Made by a program: the position numbers and the translations under genes
Notes under the pieces: generated by a model
The model's input: only the letters and a program-made list of their open reading frames with translations
Told to the model about the DNA's origin: nothing
Databases searched by the model: none
DNA from: Tolypeutes matacus
Taxonomy: Eukaryota > Chordata > Mammalia > Cingulata > Chlamyphoridae
DNA: 64,000 nucleotides
NCBI GenBank assembly: GCA_026826555.1
Contig: JAKSZT010020697.1
Coordinates: 1,465,660-1,529,659, forward strand
Reading direction: 5' to 3'
Shown here: piece by piece, positions 32,506 to 44,789 of the stretch
Position numbering within the stretch: position 1 is the first letter of the stretch
Layout of the letters: each line of letters begins with the position of its first letter

Positions 32506-33080
32506 GACAGATGGTATTTTCTAAAGTTGGATACAACAACATCTCCACTCATGTTATTTTCTATGTCACTCTATCACTCCTCAATCAAGATATGCAGTCA
32601 GTTTCTCCACCTTTTGGATCACAGCAAGCCTATGGTTGCTTTATTTAATAGAATGTGAAAGTGTGATTCTGGGTGAGTTCTAGGAGTGTCTAGTAAAGAC
32701 CATGGTAGTGTTTGCCTCCTCCATCTCAGTCCTGAGCTGCCATTTTAGAAATCTGACAAATTTCTGGAAAGACCTCACCTATATGCCCTATATCTTCATG
32801 GACAGGAAGAGGCAACTAACAGAACCCAACCTTCTAACCATCTCTGACAAGGTACTAAGTATTCATATGAGTAAACTTTTCTTGGACCCTCCATAAAACC
32901 CTAGCCATTAGCTGAAAATGAAAGAGGGACCTTAGGTAATGCCACATGGAGTGGAAAACTGTTCAGTGAGGTTCTGTTTAAATTGCTAACTGAAAGAAAT
33001 CATGAGATCTAATACAATACCACATGTTTCAGCCACTAAATTTTAGGATTTTTTGTTATACATGAGTACATAACTAAACA
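32506..33080 (+). mobile_element. MLT1-like LTR
   Basis: Diverged LTR whose 3' end reads 'atgtttcagccactaaattttagg' then 'ttgttatac', the usual MLT1 ending. The 5' half has 'ctccaccttttggatcacagc' and 'aatagaatgtgaaagtgtgattctggg'. It follows directly on the MaLR internal sequence. Confidence 0.55.
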
Positions 33081-34463
33081 GGAGAAATGAATAATCAGAT
33101 TCTAAAATTATATTAAAATGGAAGAGCCATAAGTCATTGAAAACTTGAATCAAAGGCAGATATAGCAGTGTTACCCATCCAGCAATAAGAAAGTTTCAGA
33201 CAGGAAATAAGTAAAATCTGTATTGTAAATTAAAAGAAAAGTGAAACATTTAAAGGAATAACTTAAAGTAGTCCATGAATCCTAAGTCTTTATCACACTC
33301 TAAAGACCTTTCTGAGGAAAGTAATACTGACTGTTACTTTTGCATAAAGTTTCAGTGAATTGCTTTGGGATGGGAGAAAGAAAATTTCCTCTCTTGGAAA
33401 TATACATAAAAAGAAGGAAGACTAGCAGATACTGTAGAGTTCTCGTTGCCTTCTTGCCATTTTTCTTGCATTCTGTCTTAGTAACTAACCTTATATTTTC
33501 AGGAAAGGCAAAAATCCAATATTTACATTGTTAGATTTTCCAATATCTTTTGAAAATTTGGGTGACCAATAAGGTTGAATTTAAGACATTTCATGGGGCA
33601 TGTGGGAAGTGAGATGATTCAAGCAGAATTCAAGCTCCCTTAGGCCCCTCTCCTTTATGCTATCTAGAATTCTGACAAATTGTTGGAAATCTAAAGCTAC
33701 CTTATGAGCATGAGCAGACCACAATAGTGGAAGCCTGAGTGACTCATCACTGAGCAGTAGGAACCAGTGTCCTCAAATGTTGTGAACCAACTTCAGATAG
33801 CCTCTGAAGACAGAAAGAAAAAAAAAAAAACCCTCTATCTTGTTAAAGTCACAGTTATTTCAGCTCTTTGCTATTATCAGTCCCAAATAATCTTAATTAG
33901 AGTTCAGGATGTATCATGAATGATGCCTTGGCATGTCCCCATTCTCCATAAGAAACGTTCTTCTTGATAGCAATGGAATTCTATTGTCTGTAGAAATGCT
34001 TAGATGCTAATTTCTCTGTGTACCACTATAATAAATCCCTATTGTCCAATGTCACATAAGTGTGTCTCATTTGCATTTTAAAAGACTTATGTAAAATTAC
34101 AAAAAATTTTCATACAATTTTATTAGCAAATGGTGATAAAATTTACTTAATTTGACAATTTCACATTTTACTTCATAATATTTTAACAACAAATACTGAA
34201 AATTAGAATATATTGTATTTATAAATTTCCCTTTGGGATTTCACTTTAAGAAATTATTAGAAAATAATTACTTATACTGCAATAAAAGTCCTAATGAAAT
34301 AATCTCTTAGCATAAAATCTGATTACAAAAATGAAAGAAAAAATCATAAAACAATTCTCAAACAAGAAGGTATACACAGTAGAATAAAGTGCTGGCTAAT
34401 AGTAATATGAATCTGAAATCCTTTATTTTACCAGTAAAACAAAATAGAGGAATTAGAGGATTA
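33081..34463. other. No recognisable gene or element
   Basis: AT-rich sequence without convincing open frames. A 64-codon frame at 33340-33534 has no recognisable features. Some LTR-like flavour at about 33600-33960 was not firm enough to name. Confidence 0.4.
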
Positions 34464-35148
34464 TCAGTTTGGTATTATTTATGAATTCCAAAAATAGATA
34501 TTGGATTATGTTTGTAAACTGGTCTGTTCCTCTGGGCATATTCAATTGTATTATCTTCAAAGGTTTCACTTTTACTTGATTAAGTAATTATTAAGACTTT
34601 AATTGGGCCATGTCAATAGGATGTTGAGTATTCACCCCCTTGGATGGCAGGGACTTATAGAGAAAATGACAGGGCAGAGGAGTTAGTTAGAGTTTTGATG
34701 CTAGAATTTTCATATTGGAGGCCTGGGAATTAAAAATACAGAGAAGCAGATAGGTGAGGAAGGAGAGAAGGCTCCATTAGACAGAGCAGAGGCCCCAGGA
34801 AGAGAGAGAAGCCATTTGCCTGATAGTCTCCAGCTGACCTTGTGGAGAGAGCAGATCAGTTGAGCTCAGAGAGAAATGAGCCCTGAGAGAGAGATGAGAC
34901 TCATCCCAGCCTACAGCTGCTATTGGAAGAAGCTGGGACCAGGGAGCCTTAAGAGGAAGAGGAAGCCTGGACCCTTTCAGATGTCAGCAGCCATCTTTCT
35001 CCAAAATGTAGCCACAGACTTTGGTGAGAGAAGTAACTTACACTTTATATAGTGGTAACTGTAAGCTTTTACCCCAAATAAATACCCTTCAAAAAATCCA
35101 ACAGATTTCTGTTATTTTGCATCAGGCTTCGTTTGATTGACTAATACA
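34464..35148 (+). mobile_element. LTR, same family as the one hosting L1-A
   Basis: Starts near 'cagtttggtattatttatg' and ends 'gattgactaataca'. It shares with 15006-15344/30474-30778 the blocks 'tgaattccaaaaatag', 'ggtctgttcctctgggca', 'ccccaaataaataccc' and 'tccaacagatttctg'. No internal region recognised. Confidence 0.65.
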
Positions 35149-35189
35149 AGAGGGGAGAAGATAAAGAAGATATGGGATAATTTTATTTA

Positions 35190-35690
35190 TCTCAAAGTGG
35201 TCATGGAACATTCAACAAAATAGAAAATATGTCCAGCCATAAAACAAGTTGCAATACATTTCAAAGGACTTAAATCATAGAGAATATATGCCTGATAATA
35301 ATGGTATTCAACTAGAAATTATAACAAAAATATAACTAAGCATTTTCCAATTATTTACAAATTAAACAGAATAGTTCAAAATAACCCAGGGGATAAAGAA
35401 GAAATCACACAGGCATTAAAAAGTGTTTCTAGTGGTAACATAAGAAAAACAAAAGAATATTAAAATACATTGGATTAACCCAAAGAATTCCTAGATGAAA
35501 GTTTATAGCTTTACATGCAACTATTAAATAACAATAAGATGAAAATATATGAATTATAATTTGATTCAAGAAACTGGAAAAGAAAGAGCAAAACAAACTC
35601 AGAGAAATTTGCAGAATGGAAATAGTAAATATAGGACAGAAATGATTGATAGAGTAATTTATTGAAAAATAGAGAAAAATATATAAAGTA
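35190..35690 (+). mobile_element. Ancient L1 (L1M-type) ORF2 fragment
   Basis: Decayed sequence recognisable as L1 ORF2 around the endonuclease end and linker ('catggaacattcaacaaaatag', 'atttacaaattaaacagaatag', 'aaagaagaaatcacacaggc', 'ttatagctttacatgc'). No open frame. Confidence 0.65.
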
Positions 35691-35984
35691 AGGCTCTATT
35701 TACAATGGGTTCACACCCACAGGAATGGATTAAATTTAAGAACATGTTTTTCTGGGGTACCTACATAGATTTAAATCACACTAGTTCACTCTCCATACCC
35801 CCAAAAAACAGGTTCTTTGCACATACAAAATACATTCATTCCATCACAATAGACCAAATGCCTTAAGTCATTTCAGAATCAATGCTAAATACAAAATCTC
35901 ATTAAAATCAGTTATCAGTTTGATCTATACTGGGATACAAGTCCCCTCTGTCTGTTGACCTGTAAACTCTAGAAAACAAGTTAT
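35691..35984 (-). mobile_element. Reverse-strand MaLR provirus, left part (3' LTR fragment and internal end)
   Basis: 35691-35800 is a partial reverse LTR (reverse complement includes 'ccattcctgtgggtgtgaaccc'). 35800-35984 is internal sequence homologous to 14831-15000. It ends in the left duplication of L1-D, agaaaacaagtt (35971-35982). It continues at 41829. Confidence 0.65.
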
Positions 35985-37920
35985 CTTTATGGTTTTGGCT
36001 CTTATATTTAGATCTTTTATCCACCTACAGTTGATTTTTGTATAAGGTGTGAGATGGTATTCTTCTCTCATTCTTTTGGATATGGATATCCAGTTCTCCA
36101 AGCACCACTTTTTAAAGAGGCCATTTTATCCCAACTGAGTGGGCTTGGTAGCCCTGTTGAATATCAGATGATTGTATATATGAGGATCTAGATCAGAACT
36201 CTCAATTCAATTCCATTGGTCAGTAGGTCTATCCTTGTGCCAATACCATGCAGTTTTGATCAGTGTAGCTTTGTAATATGATTTAAAGTCCGGTAATGTG
36301 ATACCTCCAACTTCATTTTTCTTTTTCAATATGTCTTTGGCAATTTGGGGCCTCTTATCTTTCCAAATATATTTTGTGGTTAGGTTTTCCAGTTTCTTAG
36401 AAAATAGAGTGTTGACTTTTATTGGGATTGCATTAAATCTGTATATTAGTTTGGGTAGGATAGACATCTTGATGATGTTTAGTCTTCCTATCCATGAACA
36501 GGGAATATTTTTCCATTTATTTAAGTCTTCTTTGATTTCCTTTAACAGTGTTGTGTAGTTTTCTGTATATAAGTCCTTTACATCTTTAGTTAAATTTATT
36601 CCTAGGTATTTGATTCTGTTAGTTACTATTGTAAAAGACATTTTTTTCTTGATTTCCTCATCTGAATGCTTGTTATTGCTGTACAGAAATGCTACTGATT
36701 TTTGAGCATTGATCTTATAACCTGAAACATTACTGAACTCCTTTATAAGTTCTAGAAGCTTTGTTGTAGATTTGTCTGGGCTTTCTATGTATAGGATCAT
36801 GTCGTCTGCAAATAATGAAAGTTTTACTTCCTTTCCAATCTGGATACTTTTTATATCCTTTTCTTGCTTCAGTGCTCAAGCAAGAACTTTTAAGACAATG
36901 TTAAATAGGAGTGGTGATAGTGGGCATACTTGTCTTGTTCCCGATCTCAGAGGGAAGGCTTTTAGGATTTCACCATTGAAGATGATGTTAGCTTTGGGTT
37001 TTTCATATATACTCTTTATCATACTCAAAAAGTTTCCTTCTATTCCTATCTTTTGCAGTGTTTTTATCAGGAAAGAGTGTTGTATTTTGTTGAATGCTTT
37101 TTCTGCATCTATAGAGAGGATCATGTGATTTTTTCTTTCAATCTGTTTATGTGGTGTATTACATTGATTGATTTTCTTATATTGAACCATCCTTGCATAC
37201 CTGGGATGAAACCCACTTGGTCGTGGTGTATAATCCTTTTGATATATTGTTGAATATGATTAGCAAGTAATTTGTTGAGGATTTATGCATCTAGGCTCAT
37301 TAGAGAAATTGGTCTGTAGTTTTCCTTTCTAGTGGTTCTCTTTGTTTGGTTTTGGTATTAGGGTAATATTCGCATTGTAGAATGAATTAGGCAATATTCC
37401 TTCTACTTCTAAATTTTGGAAGAGTTTAAGTAGAATTGGTGTTAGCTGTTTCCAGAATGTTTGGTAGAATTCAGCTGTGAAACCATCTGGTCCTGGGCTC
37501 TTCTTAGTTGGGAGGTTTTTGATGACTGATTCTATCTCTTTACCTGTAATTGGCCTGCTGAGTTCATCAGTTTCTTCTCTCATGAATGTAGGTTGTTTGT
37601 GCATTTCTAGAAACTTCTCCATTTCCTCTAAATTATCATTCTTGTTGGCATATAATTTTTCAAAGTATCCTCTTATAATACTCTTTATTTCTGTGGGGTC
37701 AGTAGTGATATCTCTTTGCTCATTCTTTATTTTGTGTATTTGCATCTGTTCTCTTTTTTTCTTTGTTAGTCTGGCTAAGGGTTTGTCAATTATATTGATA
37801 TTCTCAAAGAACCAGCTTTTGTTTTTGTTTATTTTTTCTAGTGCTTTCTTATTCTCTATTTCATTTAGTTCTGCTCTAATCTTTCTTATTTCCTTCTTTC
37901 TACTTCCTTTAGGTTTATTG
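35985..37920 (-). pseudogene. L1-D ORF2 reverse-transcriptase segment, inverted, broken
   Basis: Reverse-strand frames cover '[20 protein letters not shown]' to the RT (37329-38051 in part: '[20 protein letters not shown]'), '[17 protein letters not shown]' (36876-37190) and the catalytic FADD block then '[20 protein letters not shown]' (36207-36800), ending in the region of '[20 protein letters not shown]'. Several frameshifts separate these. It lacks ORF1 and most of the endonuclease because of 5' truncation. Confidence 0.85.
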
Positions 37921-38806
37921 TAAGTTAATGTAGGGAAGCATCTACAGGACCTTGTAATAGGAAATGGTTTCATGAATTTCACAGCCAAAGCATGAGCAGC
38001 AAAAGAAAAAATAGATAAATGGGGTCTCCTCAAAATTAAAAACATCTGCACCTCAAAGGACGTTATTAAGAAAATTAAAAGTCAGCCTACCCAATAGGAG
38101 AAAATATTTGGCAACCATATATCTGATAAGAGCCTAATATCCTGCATATATAAAGAAATCCTACACCTTGAAAATAAAAGGACAAACAACCCATTTAAAA
38201 AATGGGCAAGTGAACTGAAAAGACACTTCTCCAAGGAAGAAATACAAATTGCTAAAAAGCACATGAATAAAGCTTGACATTGCTTACTATCAGAGAAATG
38301 CAAATCAAAACTACAATGAGATACCATCTTACACCCACCAGAATGGCAACTATTAAAAAAACAGCAGGCTCTAAGTGTTGGAGAGGATGTGGAGGAATAC
38401 TACCCTCATCCACTGTTGGTGGGACTGTGGAATGGTCCAGCCACTGTGGAGGACAGTTTGGTTGTTCCTCAGAAAAAATAACAATAGATCTTCCATATGA
38501 TCCAGCCATTCCACTTCTTGGTATATGCCCAGAAGAACTGAAAGCAATGACACAAACAGATACATGCACAACAATGTTCAAAGCGGCATTGTTCACCATT
38601 GCCAAATATTGGAATCAGCCCCGGTGCCCATCAACAGATGAATGGATAAGCAAAATGTGGTACATACATACAATGGAATATTATTCAGCTGTAAAAGGAA
38701 TAAAGTGCTAACACACAGAATAACTTGGATTAATCTTGAAGACCTTCTGTTGAGTGAAGGAAGCCAGGCATTGAAGGATGAACAGTATATGACCTCACTG
38801 ATTTGA
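37921..38806 (+). pseudogene. L1-D ORF2 C-terminal segment, forward part
   Basis: Continues ORF2p from just after the inversion point. 38274-38711 carries '[20 protein letters not shown]', a cysteine-rich block (CWRGCGGI, then damaged) and '[18 protein letters not shown]'-type sequence. The end is TGA at 38804-38806. At least three frameshifts, including one in the cysteine-rich motif. Confidence 0.82.
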
Positions 38807-40125
38807 ATTGAGGAAAGTGAGCAGTCTCTGAGAACCATTGTCTGAAAGATAGGTTAACAAGGGAGAGTAAGAGAAGAGTAGGCTTTGAGCCATCACCCAT
38901 ATGGACATAATCTACGGTAAAGGGATAGAGTATAGTTGCATATTGAAGGATAGGACAGATGGGTAGTGATATTATTGGGTTTGGGGGTGCCTCGTTGACA
39001 GGTGGCTAGATTAGAAAGGGCAGGTTGGTATGCCCTGGGCATTTAACTATGAATCTTGTCATGCCATGAGTCAAGACAGGGGAGAGTCATATGCCCCAGG
39101 GGGATGGAGAGGAAGGAACAGTTAAGATCAAAAGGGGTATTTAGTGGTCATGGGAAAGGTTTTTTATTACCTTACAGTAATGGACACAGGACATGGTAAA
39201 TATCATCAAAAATTATTAAACTGTACCATCTAAATTGTAAATATACTGTAAACCATTGACAATGTTTAGTTGCTATATTTTACTATCTATATAACAGTTA
39301 TAACAATGCTAACATCCATAAAAAAAAAAAAGGTTTTAATATGGAGTGGGGAAGGGGGAGGGAGGTTGGGTATGTGGGAGGCAGTCTCTAGTATTTCGTG
39401 TGTGACTTTGCTGTGACCTAAAACTTCTTTGAAAATTAAGTGAAAATTGGGAGACACTGGGTAATGAAAGGTAGAAGGTGCCTTGGTACACTGGACATCC
39501 AATAATACAGTGATAAAAGGAAAATAGAATAATTTTTTTAAAAGGATTTTTTTTGTTTTTTTCCCATTTTTTTGAATGTCCCAAAATGCTAATTATATTT
39601 GGTTTTTAGTTTAGTTTTGTTTTTCTCTGAGTTTCCTTGTTCTTGCATCTCTTGCTTTTAAGCTTAGCATTATTATTTCTTTTTCCTATTAATTTTATTT
39701 GGCTATTATATGGGCTTCATGTTCATGGAAGGTTTAGATCACAGAAGGGTTACAATGGGGGTTGCGGAGGAGCATTGGTGGGGGGTGTCTGGGATGGGTG
39801 ATTCATGGGAGTAAGTTCATCTGAATATACATGAAAGATATATAAAATTGTTCAAATGATCAAGGGATAGAGCATGGTCACAGTGGGTAGACAATCACTC
39901 AATAAATGAGGGAATCATAATTCCCAGCCTGGAGAGCTCTCCCACATTCTCCAAGGAAGCAGCAAAGTCCCCTGAGTTCAGGTGCAGTGTCTGGCAAACA
40001 AGGATGGCCCACTGATGGGTTCTTGTTATTGATGACTAGCTTTATGAGTCTTTGCTCTTGTAATTGAAACTTAGCCTACTGTTATGGGGTGCCTAAGGGT
40101 TGCCACCTGAGATTCTCCTTGTTGC

Positions 40126-40329
40126 TCAAATTTGGACTCTCTCTAAGCCAAACTCAGCATATGAGTGCATTACCTTTCCCACAACATGGGACATGACTCT
40201 CGGGGATAAGCCTCCCTGGCAACGAGGGATTACTACCAAGTGCCAACTGGCAATATGACTGGAAAAAGACCTTGAATAAGAGGGGGGAAAGGTAAAGACA
40301 AATGAGTTCATGTGGCTAAGAGACTTCAA
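40126..40329 (-). other. Recurrent antisense reading frame in L1 3' UTR, L1-D copy
   Basis: 67 codons antisense to L1-D, sharing start context, 'SLSHMNSFVFTFPPSYSRS', 'SHIASWHL' and the end 'HSYAEFGLERVQI' with the frames at 16445-16690 and 21280-21525. Shorter at its N-terminus than those two. Confidence 0.28.
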
Positions 40330-40493
40330 AGAGAGTTGGGAGGTCCTCCCAGAGGTAACGCTTACTCACACCTCAGTAGCATCTCATAGAACAGCAAAGT
40401 GGATATCACCCCACACAGATGGGCTCCTGAGGGGTCTGGAGACACCCAGGTCCTATATAAGGGGGGATAGCCCCAGAGATTGATGCCTTATTA

Positions 40494-40901
40494 GTGGGCT
40501 TTACTTTGGAATCTGTGCTCCTGAGAGTGACAGAGTTGGACTCAAATAAGTCCTCCCTTCACATGGTCCAACAGTCCCTTATTTTCAAACCTATATGTGA
40601 TGCTGGAGGTTTTAGGTGTACTTCCAGAGACTGGAGCCTCTGGCCTACCTATGTGCCAGCTGTGCCTGGAATCTCGGTGGAGCTGCAACTCCTACCCTAC
40701 AGCTCAATGGGCTCATTCAAGTCACCTGGCGAGGAGATGATAATGGGCACTGGCCATCCCAGGGAATGGAGAGGGCTTGCAGCTGCAGGCAGGATAATCC
40801 CATCCACTCTATCCATGGGATATAAGACCTCTCTCACTTGGAGGTGTAGTGGACGTCACCTTCCCAGTCCCCTCAGGATTGGGGGAAGTGCTATGGACTA
40901 G
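40494..40901 (+). other. Recurrent 3'-UTR sense reading frame, L1-D copy (135 codons)
   Basis: Single open frame from 'TLESVLLRVTELDSNKSSLH' to 'SPLRIGGSAMD' stop. It aligns along its length with the C-terminal two-thirds of the 203-codon frame in L1-B, with many amino-acid differences but the same stop. Upstream (40278-40480) the related 'VKTNEFMWLRDFKESWEVLP' frame is open but one base out of register. Confidence 0.35.
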
Positions 40902-41490
40902 AGTGGACTTAATGGTATTCTGTTGTAGACATATTGTGATTCAAGCAATGGCAGAAATTATAACAGTGAGGTGGAGCCAGTGTCCACTGGATGCTTTGGG
41001 GGCCAGGAGGGGAAGGGCAGTTGAAAAACAGCGGCTTTTTCAGGACTTAGGGGTTGTCCTGAGTGGCGTGCAGTGACAGATGTAGACCTTTCAGCATATA
41101 CCATGCAGAACTGTGTGGGAGAGAGTGTGGTCTATGATGTGAACTGTGGTCTGTGCTTGGTGGCAGGGCCCCAGGATGTGTATATCCATTACGGGTGATG
41201 TGCCACATTGAGGAAGGATGTTTGTGTGGGATGTTGTGGGAGATGTGGGAGGTGGGGAACATGGGAACCCCTGTAATTTCTGTGTAATATCTAGGTAATC
41301 TAAGCACCTTTAAAATATATATATATATTTATATAATATTGACATTTATGTAAGCAAATGCACATATATGCATATATATTTATATATCATTTTACAAATA
41401 TTGGTATGTATTGTGAAAAATTTGATTTTTACCCATAATAAAAATTAAATTAAATTAAATTTAAAAATTATAAAATAAAATAAAAAATCT

Positions 41491-41828
41491 TATAAAAATA
41501 TATGGTGCAAATTGTAAACCATAATGTAAACCATTGACCATGGATGGTAGCAGTCCTTCAATATTTGTAAATCAATTGTGATAATGCACCATACACATGC
41601 AAAATGTTATTAATAGGGGACAGTGGGAGAAGCGGAGAGGGTGGGTATATGGGAATGCCCTATATTTTCTATGTGACTTTTCTGTAACCTAAAGTTTCTT
41701 TGAAGATAAAGTGAAAAAATAAAACACTTGGAGAACATACAGAAGAAATTGTCACTGTACATAAAAGATAACAGATCTTATGTTGATAAAAGACACACTG
41801 AAAATTTCATTTTACAAAAAAAAAAGAA
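41491..41828 (+). other. Probable 3'-transduced segment of L1-D (older L1 3' end)
   Basis: Between the L1-D tail and the right duplication. The sequence is a diverged version of the proximal L1 3' UTR (compare 10870-11170): 'aaaccattgaccatg', 'gtgacttttctgtaacctaaagtttctttg', then about 90 bp more, ending in A-rich sequence at 41815-41828. It reads as an older L1 3' end that lay downstream of the L1-D source and was carried along. The alternative is two separate insertions at one point. Confidence 0.55.
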
Positions 41829-43030
41829 AGAAAACAAGTTTTCTGCTTCCAAGATATGGTGAGAAGAGAACCATAAACTAAACATTCCAATTTCATTAGG
41901 GAAAAGTTGAAAGAAAATGGGGGTCATAGGATCTAAACAATTATAAAACCCAGCAGGGCAAATTCCATTAAATTTCAATGTGTGAGACTCATCTATGGAT
42001 GAATATTTTGTCCTCCAGGCTTGATGGAGCCACAACTCCATGCCTTCCAAATGCTTACTCAGTGACTCTGCTCTCCCTGAACACTGGGATAAATGCTCCA
42101 ACCTCTGTGAAAATCAAGATGAAAAGCAGGTTCTCTGAAAACTGAGACAGAGGCCTCAGCCTTTCTGAGCATTGGGGAGACAACAGTCTCCCTAAACAAT
42201 GAGGCAGAAGGCTTGCCCCATCCAAGCACCTGGGTAGATTACCTGCACATTCAAAGCACAAGGGTGACCCCAACTTTTCAAAACAGATATATGGGACTGC
42301 TCTCTTGGCCTGAAGATATCTCTTGCCCTCAAGAGATCTCTTTGATCCAGGCCTCAGTTTTCATAGTTCTGCCCTGGAAGTCATTCTTCCTTCAATTTCA
42401 ACTTTCTGTGTCACTTTCAGTTCAGGCTTGCAATGTTTCTTCTCATATAAATTTTGCAAAAACCTTGTCAGCTTTGCTTAAAGTTCATAGGTATCCAAAT
42501 CATCACACAGAAATACTTTCCACAAATTTTTTTCCTGCCTAACTGCATTTCTGAACATGACTTCCACTGAAACAGTTGACTCATTCATTTTTTCAGTTAA
42601 ACTTTCAAATGGAGCCCTATTCTCTGGGGACTCACTTTCCAGAAGCTAAGGGAAGTCCCTGATAGAGCTGCTTCTGACACAAGTCTTAGCACACACTATC
42701 TAGATAGGCTCCAAATAGAATTTTCCAAATTATCAATTTCTGACTACTTTGAGCTTAAAAGCTCAGTTTTTCATTTATCCCTTTCCTCTCCCATTTTAAA
42801 TAAACTGCAAGAAGAAACCAGGTGACATCATCCACACTTAGCCTGGAAATCTCCTCAGCTGAAATTCCAAGTTCCTCACTTTAAAGTTCTTCCTTCCTAC
42901 CTTTAGCATTCATATTATTTAGCAACAAAGTGTTTACAAAGCAATCTAAGTCTTTTAACTTATAGGTTCTACTCATTACCAAATCAATCCCAAAACTATT
43001 TCCACATTTGTAGGTATTTGCAAGAGCAGC
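41829..43030 (-). mobile_element. Reverse-strand MaLR internal region
   Basis: Internal sequence of the provirus broken by L1-D. At its right end, read on the - strand, it begins 'tagtaccagaaaagtggggtgctgc', the typical start of MaLR internal sequence next to a 5' LTR. No sizeable open frame. Confidence 0.65.
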
Positions 43031-43575
43031 ACCCCACTTTTCTGGTACTAAAATCTCATTTGGTTTCCTTGGCTTCTCAAGAAAATAACATGCAATGGGT
43101 TAATTTAAACAATGGGAATTCATTAGGTCATGCTTATGAGGCTAGGGAATATCCGTATCAAGGCATCATCAAAACAATGCTTTCTTCCCAAAGAGCTGGT
43201 ATTCTGGGCCTGGTTGTCACTGATCCTTGTTATTTGGATCTTCTGTCACACAACAATGCACATGGCAGCCTATTCTGGCCTCTCTCATAATTTCAAAGTT
43301 CTATTGACCTTCAGCCTCTTGCTTCCCCTGGCTTGCTCTCTCTCTCTATCTGACTTTCATTCTCCTTAAAAATGACTCTAGTAACAGTACAAAGACCCAC
43401 CCTGATTGAGTTGGGCTACATCTAACTGGAGAAACCTCATCTATCATCCTACTTACAGTGAATTCACACCCACCAGAATGGATTAAGTTTAAGGACATAT
43501 TTTTATTTTGGGGGGGATACATACCTTCAGATCACCAAACTACCTTAACCAAATGATCCAAGTCAACATGTCAAG
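43031..43575 (-). mobile_element. Reverse-strand MaLR 5' LTR
   Basis: Reverse complement of the LTR type at 31394-31862: 'ttaatccattctggtgggtgtgaattc', 'gactctagt..' and a terminal block 'ccattgtttaaattaaccc'. With the LTR fragment at 35691 it brackets the internal region, making a reverse-oriented MaLR provirus. Confidence 0.6.
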
Positions 43576-43617
43576 TACCTGGACTAATCAACAATATGTG
43601 CCTCTTGTTATGATACT

Positions 43618-44150
43618 CTCTGGTAGTTTGAGTTATTTGTAGGCAGCAGAAAATTATTTTCTTAAATTGGTCCAGCCGTGTGGATGTGAACATTTTATAG
43701 ATTAAGTTCATTTAAGAGTCATTTAATTAAATTACTCAAGTAAGGCATATCCCAGGGTGGGTCTTAATCTTCTTCCTGGAGTGTTTTATAAACTGAAATA
43801 GGCCAAAGAGCAAAAATAGAGAGAAACTCCCAGAATCTGAGAGAGAAGTCCCCAGGAGGCAGAAATTGAACTCTGTGTAACACAGAAGGTGAGAGGAAGT
43901 CACTGAAGCCAGAAGTTGAAAGCAACAAGGTCCAGAGGAGAAGGGAGAGACAAGCAAACATTTCCATGTGCCTGACTGCCCAAAACTGCAGCTCAGAGAG
44001 AAATCATCTCCTAGTGAAGCCTTGATTTGGATAATTTCATGGCCTCAGAGTTATAAGCTTATACGTTAATAAATCCCTATTGTAAAAGCCAGTCCATGTC
44101 TGGTATATTGCTTTGGCAGCCTTTAGCAAACTAAACACAATCTAAGAAGA
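43618..44150 (+). mobile_element. LTR (MaLR/MLT1-like)
   Basis: Starts 'ctctggtagtttgagttattt' and ends 'cagcctttagcaaactaaacaca'. It contains 'ggtgggtcttaatcttcttcctggagtg' and 'taataaatccctattgtaaaagcc'. No internal region. Confidence 0.55.
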
Positions 44151-44789
44151 AACTTAATGACATTTCATTTGTATGCTATCCCTTCCAAAAATGCATAACC
44201 TGAATGTAAACATGAGGAATCATCAGACAAACCAAACTGAAGAATATAGTGCAATCTATAAAATAACTTGCCCGTACTCCATAAATTGTCAGTTCATGAA
44301 ATACAAAGAATCAGGAATAGTTTCAGATTAAAGGAAATTAAAGACACATGACAACTGAAGGTGATATATGACCTTGGAATCTCTTATTCCATAAAAAGGA
44401 ATTATTGGAACAATTGGTGAAATTACAATATTGTCTGTAGATTAGATATTATTATTATATGAATGTTAATATCCTAATTTTGATAACTACTGTGTTTATG
44501 CATGAATATTCTTTGTTTTTAGAAATACTTGTTAGTTCCTAGTTTTATATAGAAGTATTTAGATCTGAATGTTTATGTCTGCAGCTTACTCAAACATTTT
44601 AGAAAAAACATAAATGAATCTGTATATATGAGAAACAGAAAGAACTGCCTAAAATAAAATAATGAAAATATTTTACATGTCTATAATAATTTATACATTC
44701 ATATAAAACCTCTTGAAGAGAACAAGAAAGAACAATTATAAGGCCTTGAGTTAGGCAAATATTTCCTATATGACAATAAAAACATTATA
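44151..44789. other. No recognisable gene or element
   Basis: AT-rich sequence without convincing open frames or repeats that I can name. Confidence 0.4.

Larger units (their letters stand above)
38807..41490 (+). other. L1-D extended 3' UTR and tail
   Basis: About 2.68 kb. The ordinary-terminus-like block is at about 39402-39445 (ctgtgacctaaaacttctttg). The extension follows to about 41310, then the AT-rich end module (41311-41440) and an A-rich, AAAT-repeat tail. Confidence 0.8.
35985..41828. mobile_element. L1-D: 5'-inverted L1 with probable 3' transduction
   Basis: A single insertion bounded by agaaaacaagtt at 35971-35982 and 41829-41840. 35985-37920 is ORF2 on the - strand. 37921-41490 is the adjoining ORF2 C-terminus and 3' UTR on the + strand, ending in an A-rich tail. 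41491-41828 is extra sequence with its own A-rich end. The inverted ORF2 piece stops at '..RAKTIK' and the forward piece resumes about 5 codons later ('[10 protein letters not shown]' region), so the inversion joint is almost lossless. The inversion is the classic product of twin priming. Confidence 0.85.

Noticed and set aside
33340..33534. 64-codon + strand frame
   Set aside because: Short, AT-rich context, no recognisable domain; expected by chance.
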